DNA of 64,000 bases from positions 28,857 to 92,856 of the forward strand of contig NZ_AUBI01000015.1 of assembly GCF_000429165.1 (NCBI RefSeq), read 5' to 3'. Below, piece by piece: positions 40,401 to 48,135 of the stretch. The position numbers and the translations under genes were made by a program. The notes below the pieces were generated by a model, which saw only the letters and a list, made by a program, of their open reading frames with translations, was not told where the DNA came from and searched no databases. The stretch comes from Acetobacter nitrogenifigens DSM 23921 = NBRC 105050 (GTDB lineage Bacteria; Pseudomonadota; Alphaproteobacteria; Acetobacterales; Acetobacteraceae). Position 1 is the first letter of the stretch; each line of letters begins with the position of its first letter.

Positions 40401-40852
40401 CCGGCCAGGGCGCGACGCCCGCCGTTCTTAAGCTTTCAAAGGATTTCCCGGGCGTGCATGTCGTCGGCGGCGTCAATGATCTGACAGACGATCTGTTCGA
40501 GACGGCCCGGATGACCGTCGCGCCATTGCGTTTTGGCGCAGGTCTCAAGGGTAAGGTGCTTGCCAGTTTTGGCGCGGCAATTCCCTGCGTGATGAGTTCA
40601 GTCGCAGCCGAAGGGCTGCCTCTGCCTGACAGGCTTCGTGGTCTGGTCTGTGACGAAGCGCAGGATTTCGCCACGCAAATCATTCGTCTTTTGGGCACGC
40701 CGGAAACCGCAGATGAACTGGGGCGCACCGGCGCGCGAATGATGCGAGATCATTACTCGACCCAGGAAGTTGATCGCGCTTTGTCTGTAGCTTTGGGGTT
40801 GGGGCGTGCCGCCGCTTTGCCGGAACCGCAGAGTTTTCGGGAGGTTGTCTAA
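37421..40852 (+). CDS. Adhesin-type repeat / Hint domain / glycosyltransferase fusion protein
   Basis: 1143 residues in one uninterrupted frame from ATG 37421. Residues ~5-360 are short Gly/Ser/Val repeats (VSSGGxLxVSSGGxxxx), the beta-helix passenger style of autotransporter adhesins. Residues ~379-525 are a Hint (hedgehog/intein) domain starting at the candidate nucleophile in ACFCPGTMIETADG, with RVSPFHAMYV and DDHELIVADGA. Residues ~594-675 hold a Trp-rich module (GWLDHADRNGVSGWAWD). From ~761 to the end is a GT-B glycosyltransferase of the GT4 kind (LVIDEVLPLPGRDGGS, IVFLGNYSHAPNEDA, CVIAGQGATPAVLK, VAPLRFGAGLKGKVL). No cleavable signal peptide or barrel is present. Hint proteins with such repeats occur in Acetobacteraceae; a glycosyltransferase tail is most unusual. 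Confidence 0.82.
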   Translation: MSDVTPTVINSNGYVSSGVATDVVVGSGATISSLYVTDTGVASATVVSSGGNLYVSSGGVVSGVIVSSGGHLGAGTYKGTAALGADGVVSGATVLAGGQALISAGGVIYDAQVAGTLEVDSGAATYDAVVTGTTALEMLSSGSIDSGAQIGAGASQLIYGAVVSGATISAATQTVYSGGSALATTLSGVSYTSSGSQVISSGGYASGTVIADHGFQDIESGGSAYDTTVASGGEQDIHAGGVVSGVTVASGGLGQVWFGATGSGLDIQSGGSAVVIGDDAGDGTGSVSEVTVESGGTLEIEASIAGVSGLVLQSGGTLALDAFSAGATMSLAGQVLTVSGGGLTETIDFDSSQSDLVLSDFVLASDADSGGMMLNYVACFCPGTMIETADGEAPVETLSIGDLVKNAAGGLRRLRWIGRRCYSADFVENNTNVLPVTICEGALKEGVPRRDLRVSPFHAMYVNGVLAPAGALVNGQTILRSPVVGDVEYLHLEFDDHELIVADGAVCESYVEDGARGIFQNSSEYRTLYPDARRDAPLYCAPRVEDGERLAAIQKQLAERARARKGSASTGSEVIETNGRQTGSGEEAASPLQGWLDHADRNGVSGWAWDAGCPFKSVAVDILVNDEIVATVTANASRSDLVQAGIGSGWNGLAHSFVEPLDRGRRHLIVARHAGTEEQLAGSPVVLEPGHSFDQDLEMTITRAVAGLDEASDRAGIVSFLSREVERIRHAAADDHADRRGRDDVLQKRRSSGRAGREHVLGPRALVIDEVLPLPGRDGGSDAILSHIRSLVRLGYQVTVATPGGECSAEAVSNLEREGVFVAKAPFYNAAEDVLRLQNGAFQLVYLHRCGVASAYAGLVKRYQPAARLVYGVADLHHLRLDRQAYVEGRVDLSQMAKRVRTLEITAALLTDAVVTHSSFEAETLRKLAPTLNVCVVPWDTACRAVRTQAADRHDIVFLGNYSHAPNEDAALHLVRTIMPLVWCERPEARCVIAGQGATPAVLKLSKDFPGVHVVGGVNDLTDDLFETARMTVAPLRFGAGLKGKVLASFGAAIPCVMSSVAAEGLPLPDRLRGLVCDEAQDFATQIIRLLGTPETADELGRTGARMMRDHYSTQEVDRALSVALGLGRAAALPEPQSFREVV

Positions 40853-41198
40853 AGCTCAGCCCCGGCAGGAGGAAATACCCAATCGAATCAGGCGAATTGC
40901 CGATCAAAAGCCGAGGATTAACGCTCGACTGGAAGCAGGCGCATGAGGCGAGGGGGGGGGGGGGGCGCAAACGAGCTTTCGCTTTTATGGCTTGCAGCGT
41001 TTCGCTGAGAGGAGCGGGTGGTATAATTTTTTAGATGCGTGTCGACATAGCCGGGCCGAAAATCAGGCTCGACCTCTGTCGGCGGGATCGACGAGGCATG
41101 CATCGCTCACAAGAGAGACCTGCTCGAGATTGAGTGATATTGCGAAGCGTTCTCATATGTGCTTTTAATGCCTCGTCTGGTGAGGTGGAAGGCGCATA
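40853..41198. other. Intergenic region with a 14-G homopolymer upstream of bfd
   Basis: About 345 bases. It contains a run of 14 G at 40952-40965 but no coding sequence that can be supported. The bfd promoter should lie near its right end; no confident Fur or Irr site was found. Confidence 0.45.
40952..40965. repeat. Poly-G tract, 14 bases
   Basis: Fourteen consecutive G, 100 bases after the stop of the adhesin-Hint-glycosyltransferase gene and ~230 bases before bfd. The longest homopolymer in the window. Confidence 0.9.
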
Positions 41199-41444
41199 AT
41201 GTTCATTTGCTCCTGTAACGGTTTGACTGACAAAGATGTTCAGGCGGCAGTAGTGGCTGGAGCCACCCGTCCGACTGAGATCTACGCCGCGAAAAAATGC
41301 CGGGCTCAGTGTGGCAATTGCGTGCCGGGAGTCGTTTGCCTGCTGCGTCAGGCGCTGCAGGAGCAGAGAGCGCGTCTGGCGGATGCCGTCATGCACACGC
41401 CGCCCATGGTCGGCGTCGCCCGGGAAGGGGTGTGTCTATCCTGA
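41199..41444 (+). CDS. bfd: Bacterioferritin-associated ferredoxin
   Basis: 81 residues. The four Fe-S ligands have the Bfd spacing: FICSCNGLTD (two Cys) and CRAQCGNCVPG (the C-x2-C pair among three Cys). The helix-turn-helix-like [2Fe-2S] BFD fold fits the length of the first ~60 residues; the tail is longer than usual. Family role: reduces the iron core of bacterioferritin so that iron can be mobilised, with electrons from a ferredoxin-NADP reductase such as the fpr product at 32.6 kb. No bacterioferritin gene lies next to it. Confidence 0.9.
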   Translation: MFICSCNGLTDKDVQAAVVAGATRPTEIYAAKKCRAQCGNCVPGVVCLLRQALQEQRARLADAVMHTPPMVGVAREGVCLS

Positions 41445-41461
41445 CGCCGCTGTCGCTATTT

Positions 41462-41512
41462 TAATAAAAATATCGAGTGGTTTATCCGCTGGCGGGGCGG
41501 ATAAACCACTCG
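41462..41512 (-). terminator. Terminator between bfd and the P1 hydrolase (probably bidirectional)
   Basis: A perfect 16-bp stem, CGAGTGGTTTATCCGC (41474-41489) with its complement (41497-41512), around a 7-base loop. On the minus strand it is followed by ATATTTTTATTAAAA, a good T-rich tail for the hydrolase operon. On the plus strand only TTCT follows, so bfd may be ended less efficiently. Confidence 0.88.
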
Positions 41513-41582
41513 TTCTCGTGAACAGGCGGTTGAATTCGGGGCGCAAAACGCCGCCATCCCGGCCTGTGAAATGCCGCGTGGG

Positions 41583-42704
41583 TTATGGCTTTGCGGTAAG
41601 AGTGCGCCAGGTCAGGCCTTGCATGCCGGGCGGCAACGTCGCTTCGAACACGCCGCGAGCCACGGCCCGTGCCAGAACATCTGCGGCTGCAGCCCCGATC
41701 CGCGCCACCAGAAACTGCCTCGGTCCCGCAGGGAGGGGTTTTTTCGCGGTCGACAGGGCAAATACGACATCTCCGTCGAACGGTGAGTGGATCGGCCTTA
41801 TGGCGCGCGCCAGCCCGTCTTGCGCCATCATGGCCACCCGTTTCAGTTCGTCCGGGTCGAGCGCCATGTCGGTCGCAACACACGCGATCGTCGTGTTGGC
41901 TCGCGCACCCGGGTTGATTTTCGCCTCGCCCCAGTCTTCGCCCGCGACTCGCGCGGATGATGCGCCAAGGCCGCCGAACTCCTGACCAAACTCGAACGGT
42001 CCGGACCAGAAATTTCTTGTGCCGGGGACAACCGCGGAACCCAGACTGTTCACTCCGACAATAGCGCCGATGGTCATGCCGTCTCCCGTAAGCAGGGAGG
42101 CCGAACCCAGACCGCCCTTCAGCGCGCCAGCGCCAGCGCCATATCCTGCGCCTGCCGTGCCGAGAGAGAAGCGATCGGACACATGCTCTACCGCATCGAT
42201 GGCGAGGTCGTGATAAGGCGGGGTCATGCCCCAGTTCTTGTCGCCCCCATTTGCGAGGTCGAACAGAATCGCGGTCGGGACGATCGGGGACGGCGGCACG
42301 CCAGGCTGCTTCATTAAAGAGAACCCACGGCCGTGCGCGCCCAGCCACGCGGCCACGCCATCTGCCGCGGCGAGGCCGTAGACCGAGCCGCCGGAGAGAA
42401 CGATGGCGTCAACAGATCGGACAAGGTTCCAGCCATCGAGCGCATCTGTCTCACGGGTTCCGGGGCCGCCGCCCCGTACATCCACTGCCGCTGAAGCGCG
42501 CCCGTCGGGAAGAATGACAGTGACGCCACTTCTTGCTTTCGAATCCTGAGCCTGTCCGACGCGCAGTCCGGCCACGTCGGTAATGAGATTCAGCGGCCCG
42601 GGGCGACCGGGGCCGAAAGAGTGACCAGAAACGGCGGCGCGCGCCGAAGCTCTGGCGAGCAGAGGCAGAGCGGCGGCGGAGGCGATCAGAGCGCGGCGTT
42701 TCAT
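41583..42704 (-). CDS. Exported P1/S58-family autoprocessing hydrolase (DmpA/NylC-like)
   Basis: 373 residues from ATG 42704. A signal-like N-terminus (RRALIASAAALPLLARASARA-A, with twin Arg) suggests export. LNLITDVAGLRVGQAQD, VDVRGGGPGTRETDAL, IVLSGGSVYGLAAADGV and LGTAGAGYGAGAG are family segments. NTTIACVATD (Asn270-Thr271) is where Ntn-type members cleave themselves to expose the nucleophile, as in the nylon-oligomer hydrolase NylC; DmpA-type members release N-terminal or beta-amino acids. It follows an amidase gene by 52 bases and ends the operon. The true substrate is unknown, but peptide-like amides are likely. Confidence 0.87.
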   Translation of the reverse strand: MKRRALIASAAALPLLARASARAAVSGHSFGPGRPGPLNLITDVAGLRVGQAQDSKARSGVTVILPDGRASAAVDVRGGGPGTRETDALDGWNLVRSVDAIVLSGGSVYGLAAADGVAAWLGAHGRGFSLMKQPGVPPSPIVPTAILFDLANGGDKNWGMTPPYHDLAIDAVEHVSDRFSLGTAGAGYGAGAGALKGGLGSASLLTGDGMTIGAIVGVNSLGSAVVPGTRNFWSGPFEFGQEFGGLGASSARVAGEDWGEAKINPGARANTTIACVATDMALDPDELKRVAMMAQDGLARAIRPIHSPFDGDVVFALSTAKKPLPAGPRQFLVARIGAAAADVLARAVARGVFEATLPPGMQGLTWRTLTAKP

Positions 42705-42756
42705 GTGCTTAAAATCCCGATGCAGGCTGCGGCGATAAAGTGTCGACTCGTTCGTG

Positions 42757-44160
42757 TCACGCTGGCGGCGAATCGGCCTCTCCGGGCCACCGTTCGACAC
42801 GTCCACACTGACTTTCAAACCACGCGGCGAGTTGCAAAGCCTGCAGGTCCTTGTAGCGCGGCGTCACGATCTGCAAGCCGATCGGCGTTCCTTCCTGCGA
42901 AAAGCCGCAATTCACGGATATGGCAGGCTGCTCGGACATATTCCACGGCAGCGTCCACGCGCAATGATCGAAGGGGCGTGCTGGGTCGTTCAGGGGAGAG
43001 GCCCAGTCAGCCGGGAATGAGACATTGGGCGTTACGGGAGAAATAACCACGTCAACTGAGTCGAACAGTTCGGCGCACGTGGCCCGTAACTCAAAGGTGC
43101 GGTTGAAGCCGCGTACGGCCTCCACGCCCGACACGTCCTCTCCGCCGCGCGCCCACTCTGTTATGTAAGGCAGAACCAGCGAGCGCTTGGATTCATCAAG
43201 GTCCTTGATGTCCCCCCAAAACTTCGCGCGCCAGAAAACATCGACGCCGTCGAGAATGGCCTGGTTCATGACAGGAGAAACCGGCACGACGACGGCGCCA
43301 GCGTCTTCGAATATGCGTGCAGCCGCCTCGATCGCAACCGCGATTTCCGGGTCGAGCGACATGCCGCAGCCCGCGTCGAGCATAAGCCCTACCCTCAAGC
43401 CGACGGGCGGTTCAGCAGGAGCGAACCAGTCGACCTGCTCATAGGGCAGGCTGGTGGCGTCACGCGAATCCGGCAGACTCAACGTCGCCATCATCAGAGC
43501 TGCATCGGCCACGCCACGCGTCATGGGACCAGCGCACCGGCCTGTATAATACGGGTCGATAGGGATGCGACCGAGCGTCGGCTTGAAACCCGTCAGGCCG
43601 CACCAGGCGGCGGGAAGGCGCACCGAGCCGCCGATATCCGTACCGACATGCAGTGGGCCATAGCACGCGGCGGCGGCGGCGGCGGCGCCAGCGCTGGAGC
43701 CTCCGGGATTCGTGGACAAATCCCATGGGTTTCTGGCGAGATGATGAAAACTTGAAAGACCGGAAGATAACATACCGAAATCCGGTATCGTCGTCTTGGC
43801 GAAGATGATGGCTCCGGCTTCGCGGAGGCGCGCGGCGCAAGGCGCGTCCGCTGTCGCCGGAGCGGGCTCCAGAGCGGCCGTGCCCAGAGGGATCGGATGT
43901 CCCTCTGTCGCGATCAGTTCCTTGACTGTCGCGGGCACGCCGTCCAATGCGCCCTGCGGTTCACCTTTGCGCCAACGTTCGGTGGACGCAGCAGCTTCCG
44001 TAAGCGCGCGTTCCGGTTCCCATGCGTAGAGAGCGCACAGTTGAGGCTCCCATTGGGTTACATGTGCGTTGAGTGATTCGATAACGTCCCGGGGGGTGAA
44101 GTCGCCCGACGCGTAGCCGGAGAGCATGGCGGTGGCGTCGAGCGCGTGTAGTCTGGTCAT
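42757..44160 (-). CDS. Amidase signature family hydrolase
   Basis: 467 residues from ATG 44160, which has GGAG nine bases upstream; in-frame ATGs at 44178 and 44193 are alternatives. The Ser-cisSer-Lys triad is visible: Lys in VPATVKELIATEGHP, cis-Ser in NPGGSSAGAAAA and the nucleophile Ser in GTDIGGSVRLPAAWCGL, followed by GFKPTLGRIP. No signal peptide, so cytoplasmic. The family hydrolyses amide bonds of many small molecules; this member lacks features pointing to GatA (no gatB/C nearby). Together with the TonB receptor and P1 hydrolase it forms a likely catabolic unit. Confidence 0.92.
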   Translation of the reverse strand: MTRLHALDATAMLSGYASGDFTPRDVIESLNAHVTQWEPQLCALYAWEPERALTEAAASTERWRKGEPQGALDGVPATVKELIATEGHPIPLGTAALEPAPATADAPCAARLREAGAIIFAKTTIPDFGMLSSGLSSFHHLARNPWDLSTNPGGSSAGAAAAAAACYGPLHVGTDIGGSVRLPAAWCGLTGFKPTLGRIPIDPYYTGRCAGPMTRGVADAALMMATLSLPDSRDATSLPYEQVDWFAPAEPPVGLRVGLMLDAGCGMSLDPEIAVAIEAAARIFEDAGAVVVPVSPVMNQAILDGVDVFWRAKFWGDIKDLDESKRSLVLPYITEWARGGEDVSGVEAVRGFNRTFELRATCAELFDSVDVVISPVTPNVSFPADWASPLNDPARPFDHCAWTLPWNMSEQPAISVNCGFSQEGTPIGLQIVTPRYKDLQALQLAAWFESQCGRVERWPGEADSPPA

Positions 44161-44203
44161 CGGAAGACGCTCCAGCATGGGCGTGTCGCCCATGTCCTTA
44201 TGG

Positions 44204-46585
44204 TCAGTAGTTCACCGAAGCCTGAACGCCCCAGGTCGCGGGCATTCCGGACAGGGCGACGGTGTCGCCGTTTACGAAATAGTTTCTCTCCACATCATAT
44301 TGTTTATTGAAGATATTGTTCCCGAACGCCGCGATGGTCCAGTGTTTGCTTTTGGGAGAGAACGACATCGTCGCGCCCCAAAGCGTGTAACCGGCGACGT
44401 TGTAAAGAGTGCCGAACAGGGAACGGTATGTTGAGCGCAGGCTGTAATTCATACCGGTCGTGAGCGTATAGTTCCCAAGATCCCATTTGTATGTGGCAGA
44501 TCCGTTGAGGGTCAGCTTGGGGAAAGGCAGGCTGTTGCCTTTGCGACTTGCGTATACGCCGACATAGCTGCCGTTGATGCGATCAGCACGCAGTACGGAA
44601 TTGAATTTGTCGAACTGGCCGATCGTCCAGCCTCCCGACTGCGTAAGAGTGAGGCCGGGGAGTGGCGACCAGTCTGCCTCGAATTCCAGACCTGCGAGGT
44701 GCGAGCGTGGCGCGTTGACAATCGAGCCGACCAGCCCGGTTGCCGGGTTCACTACGGCGGATTGAATCTGCTGATTGTGATAGTCGTAATAAAAACCTGA
44801 AACGTTCAGTCTTAAATTTTCCTTTGGCAGATCGAGTTTGTTTCCGATCTCCCATGCATCGAGCGTTTCGGCTTTGAACGGTTTCGTCGACACGTTCGGC
44901 GAGTTGGTGTTGTAAGTCGTAAAGCCGCCGGACTTTATCCCATGACTGTAGGACACGTAGAGCAAATCGCGCGTGAACGGCTTGTATTCGACAGAGAATT
45001 TTCCTGACGGCTTAGTATAGCTATAGCTTTGATCGGGACCGTAAGGATGAGAACCGGTGTCGACCCCGGTTAGCATATAGGACTGAAACCCATAGAGTCG
45101 CCGGATTTCGTGTTCGATCCGCACGCCGCCGGTGATAGAAAGTTTATCAGTCAGTTTGTAGGTCGCCTGCCCAAATCCGCTGATGGTGTTGACGGATTGC
45201 GAGTACCGGACGGCGCGGTCGTAACCGTAGGACTGCATGAAGCCGGAGCGGTACAGGTCGGAAAGGTACTGGTTGGAGTAGTAGATGCCGCCAACCCATG
45301 TCAGGCGTGAAGACCCGCGCGATGTCAGACGAAGTTCGTTGGAAAAGACATTCGCGCGAGACTGGTAATATACGTCCGCAATGGCGGCGGAAGACGCGTC
45401 GTAGTTGTCATATTCCTGACGACTCGCGACGTCGTAGCTTGCAAGATCAGTGAGTGTTGCGAAGGAAAAATCCTGATCAATGCGGAGGCTCATGCCCCCC
45501 GTGTCTATGTGGCTGAATGGCTTTGTATTCGGGCTGATGCCGATTTCGGACGCAAATTGCGAAGACGTGCCCCAATGCGTGATCCGTCGATCAGTGTCGG
45601 CAGGGAAAACGCCGTATTGCGTGGGGTGAAGGATGTTGAGAGCTGTCAGTGGCGAATAGAGATGCATGCCGTTGGCGTCTGAACGGTCCCGGCTGCCATG
45701 AAGATTGAAGGTGACCTTCAGGTTTTCGGTAGCTTGTCCTTCGACAATCAACCGTGCCGCGCCTCTGTCGACATTCCCCAGATGCGCCCCGGAGCCGTTA
45801 TATTGCCAGGCGCCACCTTGTTGCGTCTGCCCGGACAGGCGGTATTTCAGGTAACGCCCGATCGGGCCGGATATGTAACCGTCGACCTTACCGGCATCGA
45901 AACGGCCATATTGACCGGTCAGCCCGGCATGAAACTGGTCAGTAGGGTGGTTGAGGATGTAGTTAATTGCCCCGCCGGTCGTGTTGCGGCCGTATAATGT
46001 GCCTTGAGGGCCGCGGAGAACCTCTACGCGGCTGATGTCAAACATCATGCCGTTGCTCGCGAACGGGACCGGGTTGGCCACTTCGTCAAGGTATACGCCG
46101 ACGGTTGGGGCGTTATTGCTGGCGTAATCGTTGAAGCCGACGCCGCGAATGGCGAATGCTGGCTGACCGCTGCCAAACTGCGGCGTCACCTGCAGCGACG
46201 GCGTCAGGTATTGAAGATCGAAGACGGTGTTGACGTTGCGCTCGACCAGCGTGTTGCCGCCGATGACGCTGATCGAACTCGCAAGACTCTGCGCCGTCTG
46301 GCGTCGCCGCTGGGCCGTGACCGTGATTTCCTCAAGGCGTGGAGCGGACGCTGCCGAAGCGGCTGCGCTCGGCTGCGTCTTCGCCGCAGGAGCGTGCGGA
46401 ACTGACCGGGAGTCAGCCGTTCGAGCGTGTGACGTCGTCTGGGCTCGCACGGGCGCCTTTTTCGCGGTGGCTGTTTCGGCCCAGAGGGGATGAACGGAAA
46501 GACAGAGTGTGCTGACGGACGCCAGCCAGAGGCGCGTCCTGAAGCGGGGAAGTGTGGACGGTTGGGACAGGTTCATCGTGGACAT
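44204..46585 (-). CDS. TonB-dependent receptor of the amidase cluster
   Basis: 793 residues from ATG 46585. Signal peptide (LWLASVSTLCLSVHPLWA-E), an Ala/Pro-rich linker, then LEEITVTAQRRRQ (TonB-box-like) and the plug with AFAIRGVGFNDYASNN and VEVLRGPQGTLYGRNTTGGAINYI. A 22-stranded barrel follows, ending FGNNIFNKQYDVERNYF and a C-terminal Tyr. Family: imports ligands across the outer membrane with TonB energy. Position directly upstream of an amidase and an exported amide hydrolase suggests an organic amide or peptide ligand rather than a siderophore. A run of 11 G/C lies 22 bases before the start. Confidence 0.93.
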   Translation of the reverse strand: MSTMNLSQPSTLPRFRTRLWLASVSTLCLSVHPLWAETATAKKAPVRAQTTSHARTADSRSVPHAPAAKTQPSAAASAASAPRLEEITVTAQRRRQTAQSLASSISVIGGNTLVERNVNTVFDLQYLTPSLQVTPQFGSGQPAFAIRGVGFNDYASNNAPTVGVYLDEVANPVPFASNGMMFDISRVEVLRGPQGTLYGRNTTGGAINYILNHPTDQFHAGLTGQYGRFDAGKVDGYISGPIGRYLKYRLSGQTQQGGAWQYNGSGAHLGNVDRGAARLIVEGQATENLKVTFNLHGSRDRSDANGMHLYSPLTALNILHPTQYGVFPADTDRRITHWGTSSQFASEIGISPNTKPFSHIDTGGMSLRIDQDFSFATLTDLASYDVASRQEYDNYDASSAAIADVYYQSRANVFSNELRLTSRGSSRLTWVGGIYYSNQYLSDLYRSGFMQSYGYDRAVRYSQSVNTISGFGQATYKLTDKLSITGGVRIEHEIRRLYGFQSYMLTGVDTGSHPYGPDQSYSYTKPSGKFSVEYKPFTRDLLYVSYSHGIKSGGFTTYNTNSPNVSTKPFKAETLDAWEIGNKLDLPKENLRLNVSGFYYDYHNQQIQSAVVNPATGLVGSIVNAPRSHLAGLEFEADWSPLPGLTLTQSGGWTIGQFDKFNSVLRADRINGSYVGVYASRKGNSLPFPKLTLNGSATYKWDLGNYTLTTGMNYSLRSTYRSLFGTLYNVAGYTLWGATMSFSPKSKHWTIAAFGNNIFNKQYDVERNYFVNGDTVALSGMPATWGVQASVNY

Positions 46586-46606
46586 GTCCGATTTTCCAGA
46601 GGTTGC

Positions 46607-46617
46607 GGGGGGGGGGG
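46607..46617. repeat. Poly-G/C tract in the TonB receptor leader, 11 bases
   Basis: Eleven G on the plus strand (C on the coding strand), from 22 to 32 bases upstream of the receptor ATG. This is where length change could alter promoter spacing or leader structure. Confidence 0.9.
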
Positions 46618-46712
46618 TCGAATAAAACGATAACGAAACGGAACGATAAAACCGAGATCGAAAAGCGACGCACGGCGCCACGCTTTCTGCAACGCCATAT
46701 TTGCGATGGATT

Positions 46713-47648
46713 CTACTCTTCCGGGATGTCGCTGGGGAGAGCAAGGCGCTCTTCAGCGCGACGCAGAAGGCTCAGGGCAAGCGTGTCGTGGAGAGTCTTC
46801 GCAGCGAACGGCAATACGCGGTCGGGGTGAACGCACAAGTCGAGCTGCGTCCGCACGAGATCCGGGCGTTTGAACGGAATGGAGGTGAGCAGCCCAGCTT
46901 CAATTTCTCGCCGGCAACACTCAGGGGGAAGCACGAGGGCGGCGGCTCCGCGGATGGCCAATTCTTTCTGCATGACCAGCGAGCCAGTGACGAACGTGGG
47001 TTCAAGTGTGACGCCATGCCGAAGACACTCCGCGTCGAGCGTGCGTCGCAGGCTGAAGGATTCGTCGGGAATGGCGATCGCGTGGCGCGCCAGATCCTGA
47101 ATCCGGACATGCGTCTGCAAAGTCAGGGGGTGCCCCGGGGCCACAATCAGAGCGTGGTCAAGCGGCACGCTTCGCCTGACGAACGGGCTGCCGGCCTCAG
47201 GGGTGAAGATTGCGACACCGACATCGGCTGCGCCCTGGCGAAGTGCGTCGATCAATTCGGACGTTCGTCCTTCGTGAATATGGAAGCGAAGGCCCGGATG
47301 CTGGCGGTGCAATGCGCAGAGGGCGGGCGCCAGAAGCTCAGCTACAATCGCTCCGCCCGCGTATACCGTTGTAGAGCCGGTGTTGAGGGATTTGAGATCG
47401 GAGACAAGCTGAAGCGTCGTCTCCATCTCCGCAACGATGAGGCGCGCACGCCCAAGCAGCACCTCTCCCGCCGCGGTTAGTTTTCCTCCGCTATGAGATC
47501 GGTCAAAAAGTTGAGTTCTGAACTGATATTCGAGCTGGTCGAGTTTGCGGCTGACGGAGGCGGGGGAGGTATTCAGTTTTTCTGCCGTCTGACGGAGAGA
47601 GCCGGTTCGGGCAAGTTCCAGAAACACCTTGAGCGCCTTCATATCCAC
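46713..47648 (-). CDS. LysR-family transcriptional regulator
   Basis: 311 residues from GTG 47648; AGGAG lies seven bases upstream of that GTG, whereas the in-frame ATG at 47642 is too far, so GTG is preferred. The N-terminal winged HTH is clear: LKVFLELARTGSLRQTAEKLNTSPASVSRKLDQLEYQFRTQLF. The effector domain follows (~90-300). It lies ~130 bases upstream of the TonB receptor on the same strand rather than divergently, so it could be co-transcribed with, or control, that cluster. Effector unknown, presumably related to the imported amide. Confidence 0.92.
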   Translation of the reverse strand: MDMKALKVFLELARTGSLRQTAEKLNTSPASVSRKLDQLEYQFRTQLFDRSHSGGKLTAAGEVLLGRARLIVAEMETTLQLVSDLKSLNTGSTTVYAGGAIVAELLAPALCALHRQHPGLRFHIHEGRTSELIDALRQGAADVGVAIFTPEAGSPFVRRSVPLDHALIVAPGHPLTLQTHVRIQDLARHAIAIPDESFSLRRTLDAECLRHGVTLEPTFVTGSLVMQKELAIRGAAALVLPPECCRREIEAGLLTSIPFKRPDLVRTQLDLCVHPDRVLPFAAKTLHDTLALSLLRRAEERLALPSDIPEE

Positions 47649-48078
47649 GAATAATCTCCTGACGTTGGGGCGCGCACGCCGCGTCAGGGGAACTTGGCTG
47701 GCGTCTGGTGCGAATTACGGATTGACGCCGAGCATAGGGCGTTTCGCGTGGCCGCGTCAGCGTACATTTTTATTGGATGAGGTGTGTTTGAAAGTGTTGG
47801 TAAAATTTCGTTTTCGTGAGCAATTTTAAATATTCATTACAATAATTCGAGATTTTTTATTGAAATGGTGTGTATGCGGTAATGTGTGGTCTATTGTATT
47901 TTGTTATTCTCAATTAAATGTATTAATTTTTTATTGTTTATAATATTCGTATTGTATGAACGAGAGGCATGCCGGTTCGAAGCCGGGATCGTCGCCATAT
48001 CGAACATATGCATCGCCCTTGATCAACGCGATTGAAAATCTTCTTGCATGTTTACGTTTAATGCTTTCGCGCGATCGC
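47649..48078. other. Non-coding region with an AT-rich block
   Basis: About 430 bases between the LysR start and the pstS terminator. Bases ~47815-47960 are strongly AT-rich, unlike the surroundings, and contain no open frame of note. LysR promoter elements should lie at the left side. The rest shows nothing recognisable. Confidence 0.45.
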
Positions 48079-48106
48079 AAAAAAGGCGGGCTCGAATGAG
48101 CCCGCC
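48079..48106 (-). terminator. Rho-independent terminator after pstS
   Basis: Read on the minus strand, GGCGGGCTC (48098-48106) pairs with GAGCCCGCC (48085-48093) around ATTC and is followed by TTTTTT (48079-48084). It lies 30 bases after the pstS stop. Confidence 0.93.
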
Positions 48107-48135
48107 TCTATACAAACCAGCCTGATCCGGAGAGA

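Noticed and set aside
47975..48000. tRNA-like T-arm (GCCGGTTCGAAGCCGG)
   Set aside because: No acceptor, D or anticodon arms around it and no properly placed CCA; an AT-rich block lies where the rest of the tRNA would be.
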